A stretch of 64,000 nt of DNA, taken from Antarcticibacterium flavum (lineage in GTDB: Bacteria; Bacteroidota; Bacteroidia; Flavobacteriales; Flavobacteriaceae). This document shows positions 7,408 through 14,632 of this stretch, piece after piece. Under the pieces are notes generated by a model that saw nothing but the letters and a program-made list of their open reading frames with translations, was not told the DNA's origin and did not search any database. The number at the start of each line of letters is the position of its first letter. Within the stretch, counting starts at the first letter, position 1. A program made the translations under genes and the position numbers. The DNA is taken from NCBI RefSeq assembly GCF_006159205.1, contig NZ_CP040812.1:3658001-3722000 (forward strand). Direction: 5' to 3'.

Positions 7408-8643
7408 TTATTCTTTAATATACTTCGTTAGTCCGCTTCCAAATTTTCCCAGATAGCCTGTAAAAAAATTGCTGGTCCCACTTGTCGGGGTTCGTAGATT
7501 AACTGTGGCAGGAACAGGATAACTGTGCCAGGTTTCCCCGCCATCCCTGGTTTCAAAGATTTGCGGTTCATTATAATTCACAAAAGCCATCCCGTGATGT
7601 TGATCATAAAACCAGATTTGCGGATAATAATTTTCATAAGTCTTAATCTTATTCCAGGTGCTACCCTGGTCCTCTGTTTTATAAATATCGCTGTTTGCCT
7701 GCAGGTAACCCACATTTCCAAATAATTGAGGTGCCAGCGGCCAAATATTAAAGGGGGAATAGGAGACATTTCCGTTCTCAATTTTGACCAGGAATTCACG
7801 GTCATTGGGAGCGAGGAACAAAAGGTCCTTACTTACAGCCGTTAGATCGTATACATCAATTCGGCTGATATCGGGATTTTTAAGTTGAGGATAATACTCA
7901 TAAAGGTCAACTGGTATTCCGTTCTCAATTACAAGAACAGTCCCGTCATCATTGATAAGGTATCCCATGTTTTCATTTAGAAAATAAACTTTTCTAACAT
8001 TGCCATGGGATTCCTGCTCTATACGGAACATTAGTTCAAAATCCCTCCCATTGTTTGTAAAATACAAACCCGGTCCCCCGTAGGGATCGTGGTAGACCAA
8101 CCAGCCTATATCTTCATTTAAAAAGAAGAAAGTATCAGGAAAGCCCTGATTATATTCAATTACCGTGGTCCAGGTATAAAAACCGTCTGTTGATCTATAA
8201 AGCTTTTTATCTGCCAGTACAAAACCTGTTTTTTCGTCTGTAGTCTGGAATTGTTGAATACTCGGGAAGTATTTGGAAAGAGGGATGAAACCCACTAGCT
8301 CAATAGGATAGGCTTCCTCACCAATCATAAGGTTTAAATTCTCATGAACAGCTGTGGGGATGATGACTTCAATGAGCTCATCCTCATAGGTAACAAAATT
8401 CCGGGAAAAAATTTCGACGTCATAGCTGTCATAGATACGCTGGTCGTATTCAAATTTTACCTTATTGATTTTTTTAAGGTTTTCACCTTTGATAGAGAGG
8501 GTATCCCCAATCTTTAATCGGTGGGGAGTAACGGTTTCAATATTTGCACTGCTATTAGCAGGGGTTGGAATAGGAATTTGTGATTCTTCCTGGCTGCAAC
8601 TAAAAAATAGCCATAATATCAAAAGAGGGGATAGGTTTTTCAT
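7408..8643 (-). CDS. Lipoprotein with IPT/TIG domain and Ycf48/BNR-like beta-propeller
   Basis: I placed the start at the ATG complementary to 8641-8643 because it gives a standard SPII signal (MKNLSPLLILWLFFSC), whereas the upstream ATG adds nine residues before it. Residues about 30-125 resemble an IPT/TIG fold (VTPHRLKIGDTLSIKGENL). The remainder has repeated Trp/Asp-rich beta motifs such as YRSTDGFYTWTTV, YKTEDQGSTWNKI and FETRDGGETWHSY, the Asp-box/Ycf48-type propeller signature. The product should be an outer-membrane-anchored propeller of unknown ligand. The gene is monocistronic, with a MITE-like element immediately downstream. Confidence 0.75.
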   Translation of the reverse strand: MKNLSPLLILWLFFSCSQEESQIPIPTPANSSANIETVTPHRLKIGDTLSIKGENLKKINKVKFEYDQRIYDSYDVEIFSRNFVTYEDELIEVIIPTAVHENLNLMIGEEAYPIELVGFIPLSKYFPSIQQFQTTDEKTGFVLADKKLYRSTDGFYTWTTVIEYNQGFPDTFFFLNEDIGWLVYHDPYGGPGLYFTNNGRDFELMFRIEQESHGNVRKVYFLNENMGYLINDDGTVLVIENGIPVDLYEYYPQLKNPDISRIDVYDLTAVSKDLLFLAPNDREFLVKIENGNVSYSPFNIWPLAPQLFGNVGYLQANSDIYKTEDQGSTWNKIKTYENYYPQIWFYDQHHGMAFVNYNEPQIFETRDGGETWHSYPVPATVNLRTPTSGTSNFFTGYLGKFGSGLTKYIKE

Positions 8644-8745
8644 CAAAATGACTATAGTTATAAGAATCACTAAATATCATAAGAATTAAGAAACCATTGG
8701 TGTTAAATTTAATAGATCCCCATATTATTTTTTGAAGGTTAAAAA

Positions 8746-9129
8746 TTAGAGCACCAGTTCCCCAAACAACCTTTCAAGGGTCCCGTCAAGGTCGCTGCAC
8801 AAACCGGGATGCGGCCTCGAGGTTTGGATAACAGAACTTCTTACTGCGGTAAGCCATCGAAAACGGGAAGGCACATCCATCATCGCAATTGGCCCGCCGT
8901 CCTTTTCTCCTTTACATATCTTTACAAACGATTCCAGGTTCTTCTCGATCTGGTCCAGGTCAAACTCCTCTGCCAGGCATCGAAGGCGTGATGGGTCCAA
9001 ATGATACCTCACCCTGAGGAACTTTTCCTTTTTGCAGAAGATGATGATCCCCACATTCAAGAATTCCTCGCGCTCCACTCTGGGGAGTACACGAATTACG
9101 GCGTACTCATATAAGTGCTTTTCCTGCAT
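8746..9129 (-). CDS. DUF3037 family protein, partner of HipA-like kinase
   Basis: The 127-residue protein contains YAVIRVLPRVEREEFLNVGIII near the start and ends with a C-terminal region (SRPHPGLCSDLDGTLERLF) that I recognise as DUF3037. No membrane or catalytic motif is visible. Its start lies inside the 3' end of the upstream kinase gene (23-bp overlap), so the two are co-transcribed and probably translationally coupled. DUF3037 genes are commonly found beside HipA_2-type kinase genes; a substrate or regulatory relationship is plausible but unproven. Confidence 0.85.
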   Translation of the reverse strand: MQEKHLYEYAVIRVLPRVEREEFLNVGIIIFCKKEKFLRVRYHLDPSRLRCLAEEFDLDQIEKNLESFVKICKGEKDGGPIAMMDVPSRFRWLTAVRSSVIQTSRPHPGLCSDLDGTLERLFGELVL

Positions 9130-9898
9130 CCTGTGCTTCTTTTATAAAATTTTCTGTGTGGGCGAGGCGGGTTAGTAAAAACCTTGTGTAAGCTTCCCTT
9201 AATTCCTGTGCACTCTCATCATAACCTTCCCATTCCAGCCAGGTATCAGGGATCAAATTGATGATCTCCCTTATCCTATCTTCTGTGAGTAGGGTCTTTG
9301 CTTCCTTATCTGCCTCTTCCAGCTGCGTTGCCTGCGGTAACAGCACATGGTCCTTGATGAGAGCAAAGGGGCTTTTTGCCTGTTTCTCGTGGTTGGTCCA
9401 GGAATGGTGAAAATAGAGGGCTGCCCCGTGGTCGATAAGCCACAGCTCCTTATTCCAGATAAGCATATTGGTATTCCTAAAGGTGCGGTCTACATTGGTG
9501 ATAAAGGCATCCAGCCACACAATTTTGGAAGCAAGTGCGGGATCAACAAGGGTTACAACGGGATCAAAGGTAATAGCTCCTGAAAGGAAGTGCAGCGCAA
9601 GGTTAAGGCCCTGGCTGCCTTGTAATAGGTCCTGGATCTCCTCATCCCCTTCAGTTCGCCCAAAGGCCTCATCCAGGTTGGCAAATACCAGCTCTGGCAC
9701 TTTAAGGCCCAGTACCCTGGCGATCTCCCCGCCAATTAATTCAGCTATTAAAGCTTTTACCCCATGGCCGGCACCGCGAAATTTCAATACATACTTGAAA
9801 TCATCATCGGCCTCGGCAAGGGCAGGGAGGGAGCCGCCTTCCCTTAACGGCGTGATATATCTTGTGACAGTAACCGTCCTCAATTCGTGCTGACTCAT
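9107..9898 (-). CDS. HipA-like (HipA_2) kinase-fold protein
   Basis: The 263-residue protein shows a minimal HipA-type kinase core: YVLKFRGAGHG with candidate ATP-binding Lys39, WLDAFITNVDRTFRNTNML (about 128-146) as the catalytic-loop equivalent with Asp137 and Asn144, and LWLIDHGAAL with metal-binding Asp156. It lacks the N-terminal HipA subdomain and is much shorter than E. coli HipA (440 aa). No HipB-like DNA-binding antitoxin is adjacent; instead the overlapping partner is DUF3037. The enzyme probably phosphorylates a protein or other substrate; the target and any toxin role are unknown. Confidence 0.8.
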   Translation of the reverse strand: MSQHELRTVTVTRYITPLREGGSLPALAEADDDFKYVLKFRGAGHGVKALIAELIGGEIARVLGLKVPELVFANLDEAFGRTEGDEEIQDLLQGSQGLNLALHFLSGAITFDPVVTLVDPALASKIVWLDAFITNVDRTFRNTNMLIWNKELWLIDHGAALYFHHSWTNHEKQAKSPFALIKDHVLLPQATQLEEADKEAKTLLTEDRIREIINLIPDTWLEWEGYDESAQELREAYTRFLLTRLAHTENFIKEAQDAGKALI

Positions 9899-9917
9899 TT
9901 TTTCTTCTGAATGATGA

Positions 9918-9945
9918 CAAATTTAATCAATAAAAAGAACCACAA
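9918..9945 (-). promoter_or_regulatory. Promoter of the HipA-like kinase/DUF3037 operon
   Basis: On the minus strand a TTG (9945-9943) is followed after 17 bp by TAAATTTG (9925-9918), matching the Bacteroidetes -33/-7 arrangement, 20 bp upstream of the kinase start. Confidence 0.55.
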
Positions 9946-10375
9946 CAGGGAAAATCCCGATTTACTGTGCTGGAAGAGAAATAAAAAATGCTGAGGTTTT
10001 TTAAAAGGATACCGGGGTAAGACCCCGGCTCCCTCTAAAGTTGGGGTACACAAAATTATGTGCGGGCTTAAGTGCTAACCAAAGCCAAACAGCCTCTCTT
10101 AAAGAGGTCATATTATCTTATAAGGGCGGGGGAGCTTGGAAATATCCAAATTGAGAACCTAATTTACATACAAAGATCTACAGCATAAAATATTTAATAA
10201 AAATTTACCAATAAGTGGTAAAACCAATGGAGGCTAAATTTTCAGGGTAAACGATATCATTCTGGAAAAAGGAGCGCATTGGATACTTCTTCATCTCAAT
10301 TAGGTTGGTGAAAAATTGTTCAAAGCCTAACTTTTGGGAATGCATTGTGCCAATTTCTGAAACTTAAAACATTGT
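9946..10375. other. Intergenic region with a short GC-rich hairpin
   Basis: No coding frame is credible here. The one clear structure is CCGGGGT (10012-10018) pairing with ACCCCGG (10022-10028) across a 3-nt loop; it lacks a U-tract on either strand, so it is not a standard terminator. The rest is AT-rich without repeats I could match elsewhere in the window. Confidence 0.4.
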
Positions 10376-10589
10376 TGTCCGGGTAAAGGGTCTAGATCGC
10401 TCTGCTTCTAGAATCTAGAGCCTAGACTAAAATTCTAATGACTGAAAAAGAGCCACTTAAACTCTACTGCAATTCTTGAATATCTTCTAAACTTTTTTAG
10501 ATTCAAAACCACCCCCATGTTGAGGTTGAAATGACCTCAGACTATACATAGCAAGGCTAAACGGAAATTCAGATTATATTAATCGGACA
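10376..10589. repeat. MITE-like repeat, copy B
   Basis: A 214-bp element beginning TGTCCGGGTAAAGG and ending TTAATCGGACA. It shares CTAGACTAAAAT, the internal hairpin (10486-10501, TCTAAA pairing with TTTAGA), TTCAAAACCACCCCC and AGCAAGGCTAA with the other copies but is the most diverged. The flank after it (CAATGAA) resembles the flank of copy C, so the true end may lie slightly further right. Confidence 0.65.
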
Positions 10590-10719
10590 ACAATGAACTC
10601 AAAATCAGTATTGTCTCTGTTGAAATATATTCTACTTCCCTTAGCTATTTCTATGCATAGTCAAAGTACAAGCTGACTCCTCACAAGGCTTGTTTTTGAA
10701 TAAAAGAATTCAGGAAGGT

Positions 10720-11850
10720 TTACAGGGAGATCCTTTCCCCATCCTTGTCTGCAGATTCAAATATCTTTTCCACGATCTCGATATCCCTTAAGCCATCTTC
10801 TCCCGGAACCATAACAGGCTCATTATTGATAATGGCCAGGGCATCATCATCCATTTGCACTGCCTGCTGGTTTTTTCCAAAGGGTTCCAGAACTTTTCCA
10901 TCGCTGGTTTTTCCTTTCACCCCGGTATATGACTGGAAGGGGCTAAGACGATACCACCCGTCGCTGCAATTTATTTCCAGTGTGTTCATACTTTCCCCAA
11001 AACTGGTGCGGCAGGATGCTGTAATGCCTTCTGGAAATTCAAGATCAAATATTGTTGTCTCATCCACTTCATCAAACATTTGCGGCCTGGTAGTGGTGTG
11101 GGTTGCAGAGACCGCCACCGGTTCCATTCCTGTGCTGTATCTGGCGGCATTAAGTGGATACACTCCCATATCATACATAGCTCCCCCACCCATATCTTTC
11201 TTAAGCTTCCAGGGGATTATATTGTTACTGTGAAAACCGGCTTCTGCCTTAAGATCCTGTATTTGTCCGTAAGGTTTGGTCTCTACCCATTTCATAATGG
11301 TTTGAGTGTTCTTCTCGTGCTGCATCCTGTAGCCAATGGAAAGTTTCACATTGTTTTTGTTACAGGCTTCGATGATCTCCCGGCATTCTGCAGCGTTTTT
11401 TGCCATGGGCTTTTCACACCAAACATGTTTTCCTGCATTGGCAGCAATTATGGAGTACTCGGCATGCATACTTACCGGCAGAACTATATAAATAACATCA
11501 ATATCATCATTGTTAGCCACGGTATGCATATTCTCATAATTGTAAACATTCTTATCCTTGATCCCGTATTTTTCTTTCCACCTCGGGATCTTTTCAGGAC
11601 TACCGGTCACTATTCCCCTAAGTTCACAATGGCTGGTCTCCTGCAATGCCGGCGCAAGTTGATTGGTACTATAATTTCCCAGCCCCACCAGTGCCACTCC
11701 CAATTTTCGGTTTTTCCCGGAAACCCAGAGTCCGTAAGAGGGCAGGGTAGTAGCGGCAAGGAACAACCCGGAGCGTTTGATGAATTTCCTCCTGCCCACG
11801 GCGCTGCGGGCGGGTTTGTTGTTCGGGGTTTGGGTGGGTTTCTTTTTCAT
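10720..11850 (-). CDS. Gfo/Idh/MocA-family oxidoreductase, Tat-exported
   Basis: A 376-residue NAD(P)-dependent sugar-type oxidoreductase. The N-terminus has a twin-arginine motif (RRKFIKRSG, Arg20-Arg21) and a hydrophobic stretch, so it is probably exported folded. The Rossmann motif VALVGLGNYS (about 52-61) and the family EKP motif in WCEKPMAKN (146-148, with the catalytic-type lysine) are present. Glucose-fructose oxidoreductase and related periplasmic dehydrogenases share this layout, but the substrate cannot be named. It is alone, with no sugar-utilisation genes next to it; a 7-nt repeat array starts 5 bp upstream of its start codon. Confidence 0.85.
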   Translation of the reverse strand: MKKKPTQTPNNKPARSAVGRRKFIKRSGLFLAATTLPSYGLWVSGKNRKLGVALVGLGNYSTNQLAPALQETSHCELRGIVTGSPEKIPRWKEKYGIKDKNVYNYENMHTVANNDDIDVIYIVLPVSMHAEYSIIAANAGKHVWCEKPMAKNAAECREIIEACNKNNVKLSIGYRMQHEKNTQTIMKWVETKPYGQIQDLKAEAGFHSNNIIPWKLKKDMGGGAMYDMGVYPLNAARYSTGMEPVAVSATHTTTRPQMFDEVDETTIFDLEFPEGITASCRTSFGESMNTLEINCSDGWYRLSPFQSYTGVKGKTSDGKVLEPFGKNQQAVQMDDDALAIINNEPVMVPGEDGLRDIEIVEKIFESADKDGERISL

Positions 11851-11855
11851 GTTGT

Positions 11856-11960
11856 TCTCTGTTTTCTGTTTACCGTTTACCGTTTTCTGTTTTCTGTTTA
11901 CCGTTTACCGTTTTCTGTTTTCTGTTTTCCGTTTACCGTTTTTCGTTTTCTGTTTACCGT
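11856..11960. repeat. Heptanucleotide tandem array (TTTCTGT / TTACCGT units)
   Basis: Fifteen consecutive 7-nt units in unbroken register. The two main units TTTCTGT and TTACCGT alternate in pairs, with single variants TCTCTGT, TTTCCGT and TTTTCGT. The array starts 5 bp upstream of the oxidoreductase start codon, so it occupies that gene's 5' leader or promoter region. Confidence 0.9.
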
Positions 11961-12152
11961 TTGGTCTATTCAGATTACCTTTACTTTTTTCGAGTCTGAA
12001 TGTTAATTAACCACAGAGTTACTGGAGTTTTAAAAGGAGTTTCACGGAGTTTTTTCTTTACTCTCTTCTCTCCGAATACCTTTTTCCCAAAAAAAATAGC
12101 CACGAATGCACGAATGTTTTTATATTATCCTCTATGTGTATAAATTTACCTA
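11961..12152. other. Intergenic with dispersed repeat GCCACGAATGCACGAATG
   Basis: The stretch holds GAGTT-rich near-repeats (12014-12052) and, at 12097-12130, the sequence TAGCCACGAATGCACGAATG plus a T/A-rich tail, which recurs at 35596 and 36551. Nothing coding is seen. Confidence 0.55.
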
Positions 12153-12290
12153 ACTCATAACTCATAACTCTTCTTTCTTCTCTCTTCTCTCTTCTCTCTT
12201 CTCTCTTCTCTCTTCTCTCTGTTCTTATATCTTAATTCTTGTTCTTGTATCTTGTTTCTTGGTTCTTGTTTCTTTCTTCGAACCACGAAG
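12153..12290. repeat. Heptanucleotide array (ACTCATA, TCTCTTC, TGTTTCT-type units)
   Basis: Units of 7 nt run through ACTCATA, ACTCTTC, five perfect TCTCTTC and then T-rich variants such as TTAATTC, TGTATCT, TGTTTCT and TGGTTCT; one 2-nt slip interrupts the register near 12216. A further short patch of AACTCCT-type units lies at 12322-12347 and runs into the wrbA-like stop codon. Confidence 0.85.
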
Positions 12291-12344
12291 TACCATCTCT
12301 TAAATTAACGTCCTTCAAACCAACTCCTAACTCCTAACTCATAA

Positions 12345-12956
12345 CTAACTCTTCCCCTTCACCACCCATCCTGCAATGGTAAGTGCTCTTTTCACTTGGT
12401 GGGCAACGGCTTTTTCCACTTTATCTGTAAGATTGTCTTTTCCTGCACTTACACTTAAGCCGTAAGGATTTCCTCCAGATTCAAAGATGGTTTGATCTGT
12501 ATATGAAGGTGTGGCTACAATAGCACCCCAGTGGAACATGGATTTGTACAGGGATAGCAAAGTAGTTTCCTGCCCGCCGTGGAGGTTTTGGGCACTGGTC
12601 ATTCCCGTAACCACTTTATTAGCGAGTTTGCCGTTGAACCAGAGTCCGCCGGTGGTATCAAAAAAAGCGGCTACCTGTGAGGGTAAATTCCCATACCTGG
12701 TCGGAATGCTGAAGATAATGGCATCTGCCCACTCCAGGTCATCCAGCGATACTTTTTGTACATCTTTGGTAGCCTCATAATGTTCTTTCCAGTCCTTATT
12801 TTCAGCCATCGCTTCCTTTGGCGCAGTTTCCTCAAACTTCCTGAACCTCACTTCCCCTGCCCCTAAATTCTTTGCCGCTTTTTCTGCCCAGCGGGCTAGT
12901 TGATGATTTGTTCCTGTCGCACTATAATAGATAACTGCTACTTTCAAATTTTCCAT
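12345..12956 (-). CDS. wrbA: WrbA-like NAD(P)H:quinone oxidoreductase (flavodoxin fold)
   Basis: A 203-residue flavodoxin-fold protein with the FMN phosphate loop YYSATGTNHQLA (about 10-21), and PTRYGNLPSQVAAFFD (about 95-110), which in WrbA proteins contacts FMN and forms the active site. Length and motifs fit WrbA, an FMN-dependent two-electron quinone reductase active against oxidative stress. The loop GTNHQLA is slightly different from the usual GHT/N-x-x-LA, so a close paralog is possible. It is divergent from der. The 3' side is a 7-nt repeat region whose last unit contains the stop codon. Confidence 0.85.
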   Translation of the reverse strand: MENLKVAVIYYSATGTNHQLARWAEKAAKNLGAGEVRFRKFEETAPKEAMAENKDWKEHYEATKDVQKVSLDDLEWADAIIFSIPTRYGNLPSQVAAFFDTTGGLWFNGKLANKVVTGMTSAQNLHGGQETTLLSLYKSMFHWGAIVATPSYTDQTIFESGGNPYGLSVSAGKDNLTDKVEKAVAHQVKRALTIAGWVVKGKS

Positions 12957-13203
12957 AAGTCAATTTTTTATAAATATTTGTATCTGTGCACGTTAATGCA
13001 CTTCAAGATAAAGGTTCTTTCAGCCTTTTGTTTTAAAATTATTATAAAACTTAAAGTCGTGAAGGGGATTGGGAGCTACCATTATTTCCTTCAGCAAAAA
13101 TTAAATTTCAAAATTGGAGCTTTAAATGAATCCATTATCGGCCTGTATTTTATCCCTGAATAAATTCGCCGCTGTACCTCAATAATATTCAGCTAAAAAG
13201 CGC

Positions 13204-13211
13204 TATTTTTG
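13204..13211 (+). promoter_or_regulatory. -7 promoter box for der
   Basis: TATTTTTG followed by C, a TAnnTTTG match, lies 25 bp upstream of the der start codon. A clear -33 TTG is not visible. Confidence 0.5.
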
Positions 13212-13236
13212 CACATTAATTAAAGAATAAGTTAGT

Positions 13237-14541
13237 ATGGGCAATATTGTAGCCATTGTAGGAAGACCTAATGTTGGGAAATCCACTTTTTTTAACCGAC
13301 TCATCCAGCGCCGGGAGGCCATCGTGGATGCCGTGAGCGGTGTTACCCGCGACAGGCATTATGGTAAAAGTGACTGGAATGGAAAGTCGTTTTCTTTAAT
13401 TGATACCGGTGGATACGTCAAGGGAAGTGATGATATTTTTGAGGAAGAGATAGATAAGCAGGTAGAGTTGGCCATTGAGGAGGCAGATGCCATTATCTTT
13501 ATGGTAGATGTAGAGACAGGGATTACAGGGATGGATGAGGATGTTGCCAATTTATTGAGAAAGGTAGAGAAGCCTGTTTTTCTTGCTGTGAATAAAGTTG
13601 ATAATTCAAAGAGGCTGGAGAATGCCGTGGAATTCTATTCCCTGGGGCTGGGTGATTATTTTCCCATTGCCAGTACAAACGGGAGTGGTACGGGAGAACT
13701 TCTGGATGCGATCATTGAAGCCCTGCCCGAGCAGGAAGATGATGAAGAAACAGAACTACCAAGATTTGCGGTGGTGGGACGCCCCAATGCCGGGAAATCG
13801 TCCTTCATCAACGCCCTTATTGGTGAGGATAGATATATAGTCACAGATATTGCCGGGACTACCCGCGATTCTATTGATACAAAATATAACAGGTTTGGGT
13901 TTGAGTTCAACCTGGTTGATACGGCAGGGATACGAAGAAAATCCAAGGTAAAGGAAGACCTTGAGTTTTACTCGGTCATGCGATCTGTAAGAGCAATCGA
14001 GAATTGCGATGTGTGCCTTATTGTCCTTGATGCCACCCGTGGATTTGACGGGCAGGTACAAAACATCTTCTGGCTTGCACAGCGTAACCGCAAAGGGATC
14101 GTGATCCTGGTGAATAAATGGGACCTTCTCGAAAAGGAGACCAACACCATGAAAGATTATGAGCAAAACATACGAAAGGAGATCGAGCCTTTTACAGATG
14201 TTCCAATCGTTTTTATCTCTGTGTTAGAAAAGCAAAGGATCTATAAAGCCATAGAGACAGCGGTAGAGGTATATAACAACCGCAGCAAGAAGATCAAGAC
14301 CAGTGAGCTTAATGACAGGATGCTGCCTATTATAGAGCATTATCCACCACCGGCCTGGAAAGGAAAGTACGTGAAGATCAAATATTGTATGCAGTTGCCA
14401 ACACCACAGCCACAGTTTGCCTTCTTCTGTAACCTGCCGCAATATGTTAGGGAACCATATAAACGATACCTGGAAAATAAACTTAGGGAAGAATTCGACT
14501 TTACCGGGGTACCAATTTCAGTTTATTTCAGAAAAAAATAA
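13237..14541 (+). CDS. der: Ribosome biogenesis GTPase Der (EngA)
   Basis: An essential double GTPase acting in 50S subunit assembly. Two complete G domains are visible: GRPNVGKST (9-17), DTGG (56-59) and NKVD (119-122) in the first; GRPNAGKSS (181-189), DTAG (228-231) and NKWD (about 293-296) in the second. A C-terminal KH-like domain with the typical PPxxKGKxVKI..Y..Q segment follows. At 434 residues it is of normal length. The gene is transcribed alone from a -7 box at 13204 and ends in a strong terminator. Confidence 0.97.
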   Translation: MGNIVAIVGRPNVGKSTFFNRLIQRREAIVDAVSGVTRDRHYGKSDWNGKSFSLIDTGGYVKGSDDIFEEEIDKQVELAIEEADAIIFMVDVETGITGMDEDVANLLRKVEKPVFLAVNKVDNSKRLENAVEFYSLGLGDYFPIASTNGSGTGELLDAIIEALPEQEDDEETELPRFAVVGRPNAGKSSFINALIGEDRYIVTDIAGTTRDSIDTKYNRFGFEFNLVDTAGIRRKSKVKEDLEFYSVMRSVRAIENCDVCLIVLDATRGFDGQVQNIFWLAQRNRKGIVILVNKWDLLEKETNTMKDYEQNIRKEIEPFTDVPIVFISVLEKQRIYKAIETAVEVYNNRSKKIKTSELNDRMLPIIEHYPPPAWKGKYVKIKYCMQLPTPQPQFAFFCNLPQYVREPYKRYLENKLREEFDFTGVPISVYFRKK

Positions 14542-14565
14542 CAGGGCATTAAACCTTGTAACAAT

Positions 14566-14604
14566 AAAATGGTCTTAACAACTAATGTTTAAGACCATTT
14601 TTGT
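14566..14604 (+). terminator. Intrinsic terminator after der
   Basis: AAAATGGTCTTAA (14566-14578) pairs with TTAAGACCATTTT (14589-14601), followed by further T residues, 25 bp after the der stop. Confidence 0.85.
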
Positions 14605-14632
14605 TTAATCACATTTTTTCGCACCCCCTTTA

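Noticed and set aside
11080..12006. 308-codon frame antisense to the Gfo/Idh/MocA gene
   Set aside because: The opposite strand encodes a complete family member with Tat signal and EKP motif; the antisense frame continues into the heptamer array and shows no domain.
12900..13163. 87-codon frame upstream of der
   Set aside because: It overlaps the wrbA-like 5' end, has no family similarity, and crosses the der promoter region.
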